Shown here piece by piece: positions 31,208 through 34,439 of a stretch of DNA of 34,439 nucleotides. Source of the DNA: Acidobacteriaceae bacterium. Its GTDB lineage: Bacteria > Acidobacteriota > Terriglobia > Terriglobales > Acidobacteriaceae. The position numbers and the translations under genes are program-made. The stretch's first letter is position 1. Each line of letters begins with the position of its first letter. The notes under the pieces were generated by a model. The model made no database searches. It worked only from the letters and a program-made list of their open reading frames with translations, and was not told the origin of the DNA. The stretch spans positions 1 through 34,439 of the forward strand of contig PLUW01000037.1 of NCBI GenBank assembly GCA_003162935.1, given 5' to 3'.

Positions 31208-32338
31208 TTACACCGACACCGTAAACGACGTTTCCGTCCGCGTCACCGGACGATAAAGCGTGTCGCGCTCGATCGGCTCGCGCCCCGCTTCTTCGATCAG
31301 CCGCACCAGATCGTTCCGCCGCAGACCCTGCGGAGTCGTCGCTCCCGCATCGTGGTAAATCTTTTCTTCGACCACCGTGCCGTCGATATCGTCCGCTCCA
31401 AAGCGCAGCGAGATCTGCGCGATCTTCGGAGTCATCATCTGCCAGTAAGACTTGATGTGCGCGAAGTTATCCAGCACCAACCGGCTGACCGCAATCTGCT
31501 TGATGTCGTCCATTCCGGTGGTCGTAAAAAGATGCTGCAACGGCGTGTTCGCCGGATGAAACGCCAGCGGAATAAACGTCTGGAAGCCGCCAGTCTCATC
31601 CTGCAAGGCGCGCAGCTTGAGCAGATGATCGACGCGGTCCTCGTCGTTTTCGATGTGTCCGTAGAGCATCGTCGCATTCGATTTCAACCCGATCTGGTGG
31701 GCCAGCCGCGCCGTATCCAGCCACTGATCGCCATCAATCTTGTGATCGCAGATGATGTGCCGCACCCGATCGGCAAAAATCTCCGCCCCGCCGCCCGGTA
31801 GCGAATCGACGCCCGCTTCTTTCATTTTTACGAGCGTCTCGCGAATCGTCAGCTTCGAACGCTTCGCCAGGTACGCGACTTCCACCATCGTGAAGGCCTT
31901 CATGTGGACGAGCGGAAAGCGCTCTTTCAATCCGGAAACAAGATCAAGAAAATATTGAAACGGCAAATCGGGATGCAGCCCGCCGACAATGTGAAACTCC
32001 GTGACCGCCTCGGTGTAGCCGGAGGATGCCGTTGCAAACGCTTCCTCCAGCGCCATCGTGTAAGCGCCCGGAGTATCTTTCTTCCTCCCAAACGCGCACA
32101 ACCGGCAAGCCGCCACGCAAACATTCGTCGGATTGATATGCCGGTTGACGTTGAAGTAAGCCTTGTCCCCATGCATCCGCTCGCGCACCCAGTTGGCCAG
32201 CCATCCCACGGCCAGAATGTCGCTCGTCCCATAAAGCGCAAGCGCATCGCCCTCGTTCAAGCGTTCACCTGCGAGGACTTTGTCTTTGATCGGGACGAGG
32301 CGCGGGTCGTCGGTCTGAAATGGGTGTGAAACAGGCAT
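31208..32338 (-). CDS. mqnE: Aminofutalosine synthase MqnE (radical SAM)
   Basis: 376 residues of the radical SAM menaquinone family. MqnE joins SAM to the MqnA product to form aminodeoxyfutalosine in the futalosine route to menaquinone. The [4Fe-4S] motif is CVAACRLC (Cys74, Cys78, Cys81). Diagnostic MqnE stretches follow: EFHIVGGLHPDLPFQYFLDL, VDSLPGGGAEIFADRVRHII, SNATMLYGHIENDEDRVDHL and GFQTFIPLAFHPANT. The related MqnC has different text here. Length fits. The ATG at 32338 lacks a clear ribosome site. Of the other Mqn enzymes, none is visible, though the ADA-family enzyme at 2934-3929 could supply the later deamination. The presence of this gene shows a futalosine-type quinone route in the organism. 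Confidence 0.94.
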   Translation of the reverse strand: MPVSHPFQTDDPRLVPIKDKVLAGERLNEGDALALYGTSDILAVGWLANWVRERMHGDKAYFNVNRHINPTNVCVAACRLCAFGRKKDTPGAYTMALEEAFATASSGYTEAVTEFHIVGGLHPDLPFQYFLDLVSGLKERFPLVHMKAFTMVEVAYLAKRSKLTIRETLVKMKEAGVDSLPGGGAEIFADRVRHIICDHKIDGDQWLDTARLAHQIGLKSNATMLYGHIENDEDRVDHLLKLRALQDETGGFQTFIPLAFHPANTPLQHLFTTTGMDDIKQIAVSRLVLDNFAHIKSYWQMMTPKIAQISLRFGADDIDGTVVEEKIYHDAGATTPQGLRRNDLVRLIEEAGREPIERDTLYRPVTRTETSFTVSV

Positions 32339-32410
32339 CGCTATTGATGATACCGCAGGACGTGATGGAAGTCACAGCGGCTGAGGGTGGTTGAATTCGG
32401 ACTATTGCTC

Positions 32411-32608
32411 TCAGCGGTATTGGTATCCGTGTGGGTGATACCCAGACCACCTGTGATCTGTGATCGCATAACGGGCGCGATCTTCCTCGTCATCTAACCG
32501 TTGTTCAATCTCGCTGGCCAGTGTCCCTTCAGACACGCGAAGCCCCTTCTCTTGTCGTGGCCGGTCGAGTGCTTCGTATAACCGCTCGCATCGTTGGCAT
32601 AGATCCAT
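32411..32608 (-). CDS. Small CxxC protein (65 aa), unknown
   Basis: Opens with MDLCQRCERLYEALDRPRQE and continues with an acidic helix (GTLASEIEQRLDDEEDRARY) and an aromatic, His-rich end (HRWSGYHPHGYQYR). The ATG at 32608 has GGGGAGAG upstream on the minus strand, about 9 nt away, which is better than the ATG ten codons earlier. One CxxC could bind a metal or be redox-active. Short and unrecognised; it may be real given the ribosome site. Confidence 0.45.
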   Translation of the reverse strand: MDLCQRCERLYEALDRPRQEKGLRVSEGTLASEIEQRLDDEEDRARYAITDHRWSGYHPHGYQYR

Positions 32609-32708
32609 GACGCAATTCTCTCCCCACCTCTGTGTCAACGCAAGACAAATTCAGCCGCTACTGAGTGGTCGGTAGCGGGCCAGTTTCGTTTTTCATAGGC
32701 GGCGGCGT

Positions 32709-33896
32709 ATGATCCCGGTGGGTCAATCGCCTCGTTTCATGCGCTTCGTTCCGGCCACATTCGTCATACTCCTACTCCTGCTGCCCCTCGCCGTGGTCTG
32801 CGTCCAAGGGCAAGAATGGGACTGCCAAACTCCTGAGTGTGAGGGGCACAAGGCCGGTTACGACTGGGGTATGAGCCATGACGCGACGGAGCAAGAGTGT
32901 GAAACGGCTGGTGAGCACACAAACTCACCTTCATTTGCAGAAGGATGCAGGGTTGGCGTGCGAGTGAGGGAGCGGCTCGCAGCGCAACGGTTTGCCGAGG
33001 CACGTGAGCAGATCATCCCTTTGGTTCAGGGATACATGCTGGGGAAGCAACTGGCGAAAGAGCTACGAGTCCTCCCCGCTGAATGCGAGGAAGCGTACAA
33101 GTCGGTTGTGGAGGCTAAGGGTGAAAGCCTCGCCATTCCGTTTAGAACCGGCTGTCTGGAAGTGTCAAGGAAGCAGGCTAACAAAGTTGTCAAAGAGCGG
33201 GCGAAGGAAGCCTCGAAGCAAGCTAAGAGGCAAACGCCAGAGGAAAACAGAAGTGCATCGCACGTCCCAGCAGGTAGCGACAACCCCGTTGATCCACAAG
33301 TGATCGCAGACGCTATAGCAGGTGCGAAAGCAGGCGATGCTGCTGCACAATACAACCTTGGCTACGACTACTACCTTGGCCAAGGAGTACCGCAGGACTA
33401 TGCGCTGGCAGCAGTTTGGTGGCGTAAAGCTGCTGAGCAAGGGAACTCAAGCGCACAAGGCAACCTTGGCTTGCTTTACTTCGAAGGCCAAGGTGTTCAG
33501 CAGGACTATATCCAAGCCGGGGCTTGGTATCGTAAGGCTGCGGAACAAGGAAATGCCGAAGCACAAAGCAACCTTGCTTCGCTTTACGTGAGCGGCAAAG
33601 GTGTGTCGCAGGACTCTCAACGGGCTGCACAGTGGTCGCTCAAATCAGCGAAGCAGAACAATGCTGTTGCGCAATGCACCCTTGGCACCCTCTACTACTT
33701 TGGGCAGGGTGTTCCGCAGAGCTATGCGGAAGCCTATTTTTGGCTGGACCTTTCCGTAGCCAAGATGAATGGATCCGACAAAGATAAGTGCGAAAAAACT
33801 CGCAATGACTCCGCCTCGCAGCTGGCACCCGCGGAGTTGTCAAAAGTGCAAGAAAAGGCAGCAAGATGGTTTACCGAGCATCGGGTGCTTCCGTAG
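32709..33896 (+). CDS. Exported Sel1-repeat (TPR-like) protein
   Basis: 395 residues. An N-terminal hydrophobic segment (ATFVILLLLLPLAVVCVQG) works as a signal peptide, with possible lipidation at VVC. The first part is Cys-containing and charged (DCQTPECEGHKAGYDWGM; a Lys-rich linker at about 170-190). From about 203 to 350 there are four Sel1-like repeats, each with the AQYNLGYDYYLGQGVPQDYA ... AAVWWRKAAEQGN pattern. Sel1 proteins act as scaffolds for protein-protein contacts. ATG 32709 is used; ATG 32739 is an alternative. The base composition is lower in GC and its codon use is less biased than its neighbours, a hint of recent acquisition. Function unknown. Confidence 0.88.
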   Translation: MIPVGQSPRFMRFVPATFVILLLLLPLAVVCVQGQEWDCQTPECEGHKAGYDWGMSHDATEQECETAGEHTNSPSFAEGCRVGVRVRERLAAQRFAEAREQIIPLVQGYMLGKQLAKELRVLPAECEEAYKSVVEAKGESLAIPFRTGCLEVSRKQANKVVKERAKEASKQAKRQTPEENRSASHVPAGSDNPVDPQVIADAIAGAKAGDAAAQYNLGYDYYLGQGVPQDYALAAVWWRKAAEQGNSSAQGNLGLLYFEGQGVQQDYIQAGAWYRKAAEQGNAEAQSNLASLYVSGKGVSQDSQRAAQWSLKSAKQNNAVAQCTLGTLYYFGQGVPQSYAEAYFWLDLSVAKMNGSDKDKCEKTRNDSASQLAPAELSKVQEKAARWFTEHRVLP

Positions 33897-33920
33897 GAGC
33901 GTGGCCCACTCTTTGCCCGG

Positions 33921-34439
33921 CTATTCAAGCTGCTCTACAGTCATGAAAAAGTCATAAGCCACGCCACTCCCTCCACCCGCAAGATTAGCCGAGTAAATGA
34001 GTGGGGTTCCAGCGTTAGCCCTCACAAGAAAAGTCGCACCGGGCAATGCTCCCGTCGCCACTGTCGGCACGCAAGTCTGAACACATGCGGGTGAACCCTG
34101 CCCACTGGCGGCTTGTAAGGCAAGGTTTATCGGGCCTTGATTTATGGAGCCGACTTGGTCGGGGGAGTTAGTCATGATCTGCGTTCCTCCGTCGTCAGTC
34201 CACTGAAAAGTGGTGACCACGACGGGGCAATCGGAGTCTTCGGGGTTGTTACACGAGGAGGACTTCGGGAATGGCTGAACCATGTAAACGGAAATCCGGT
34301 ACAAGGTGCTCTTGGTTGGCGTGACCAGCGTGGTCGCTGGGATCGAGGCTGTCTGATTAGTCAGTGCTACCTTCGCAACGACCTTCGGCAGCGATGGTCT
34401 TACCGAGTCTGGAATAGCACCGCCCGCCCATGTGCCCAA
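33921..34439 (-). CDS. C-terminal part of an exported structural protein (runs off the window)
   Basis: The frame stays open to the window edge, so this is the last 172 or so residues of a larger protein; the first codon visible (TTG) is not a supported start. The text is beta-rich: KVALTNQTASIPATTLVTPT, KSTLYRISVYMVQPF, VVTTFQWTDDGG, GALPGATFLVRANAGTPLIY and SGVAYDFFMTVEQLE. It matches the C-terminal style I associate with acidobacterial exported fibre-like proteins (SIPATTLVTP, FLVRANAGTPL, YDFFMTVE). Four Cys are grouped in two pairs and could form disulfides. Its N-terminus and signal peptide are outside. Function unknown. It converges with the Sel1 gene, 24 bp apart. Confidence 0.75.
   Translation of the reverse strand: MGTWAGGAIPDSVRPSLPKVVAKVALTNQTASIPATTLVTPTKSTLYRISVYMVQPFPKSSSCNNPEDSDCPVVVTTFQWTDDGGTQIMTNSPDQVGSINQGPINLALQAASGQGSPACVQTCVPTVATGALPGATFLVRANAGTPLIYSANLAGGGSGVAYDFFMTVEQLE

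Noticed and set aside
1-34439. Mobile element, prophage or tRNA-bounded island
   Set aside because: I found no transposase, integrase, phage structural gene or tRNA; the repeats seen are short palindromic elements or lie within coding sequence.

Overview
This 34.4 kb window is high-GC bacterial chromosome, most likely from an Acidobacteriota species (Terriglobia-like). That rests on a large Oar-type TonB-dependent receptor with an N-terminal carboxypeptidase-regulatory-like domain, Big2-repeat lipoproteins, an N-terminal exported-protein domain ending in 'YALKAADTEMLGG', futalosine-pathway MqnE, and many dispersed palindromic intergenic repeats. The assignment is inferred from gene style; no rRNA or other phylogenetic marker is present. 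I see no tRNA, rRNA, CRISPR array, transposase or integrase.

Left part (1-7.6 kb): the C-terminal end of a PcrA/UvrD helicase, a 53-residue very basic mini-protein, an APC amino-acid permease, an adenosine-deaminase-family enzyme, a carboxyltransferase subunit of an acyl-CoA (probably propionyl-CoA) carboxylase and an exported CocE/NonD-type hydrolase. These are mostly housekeeping or metabolic genes on the + strand, separated by short repeat-bearing gaps.

Purine-nucleoside block (8.2-15 kb): an exported adenosine-deaminase-like protein and a trimeric-type purine nucleoside phosphorylase (+ strand) converge on an operon (- strand) of an exported SAM hydroxide adenosyltransferase homologue and a 1,070-aa TonB-dependent receptor. 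Together they could turn SAM into adenosine, then inosine, then hypoxanthine, partly outside the cytoplasm. This is one of the two most interesting hypotheses here.

Exported-protein region (15.2-30 kb): a PPOX-type flavin/F420 protein and a helical/winged-helix protein are followed by a 1,412-aa exported protein with three 708-711 bp tandem repeats, small secreted proteins, a SurA_N-DsbA fusion, a secreted Cys-containing protein, a Pro/Ala-repeat protein with an STN-like domain, a LuxR-type regulator, a PilZ protein and a five-Big2 lipoprotein. The lipoprotein's C-terminal domain is homologous to the secreted Cys-containing protein. Several intergenic gaps in this region carry the same near-palindrome, consensus CTAATYCRNNTGGGYTAG, in one case as an array over a good sigma70-like promoter. 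This suggests a local regulon for exported proteins, possibly controlled by the LuxR-type protein.

Right part (30-34.4 kb): a small coiled-coil protein, MsrA, MqnE (menaquinone by the futalosine route), a small CxxC protein, a Sel1-repeat protein and the C-terminal part of another exported structural protein that runs off the window. No finished pathway is contained in the window; partners such as the biotin carboxylase, MqnA/C/D and the helicase N-terminus must lie elsewhere.
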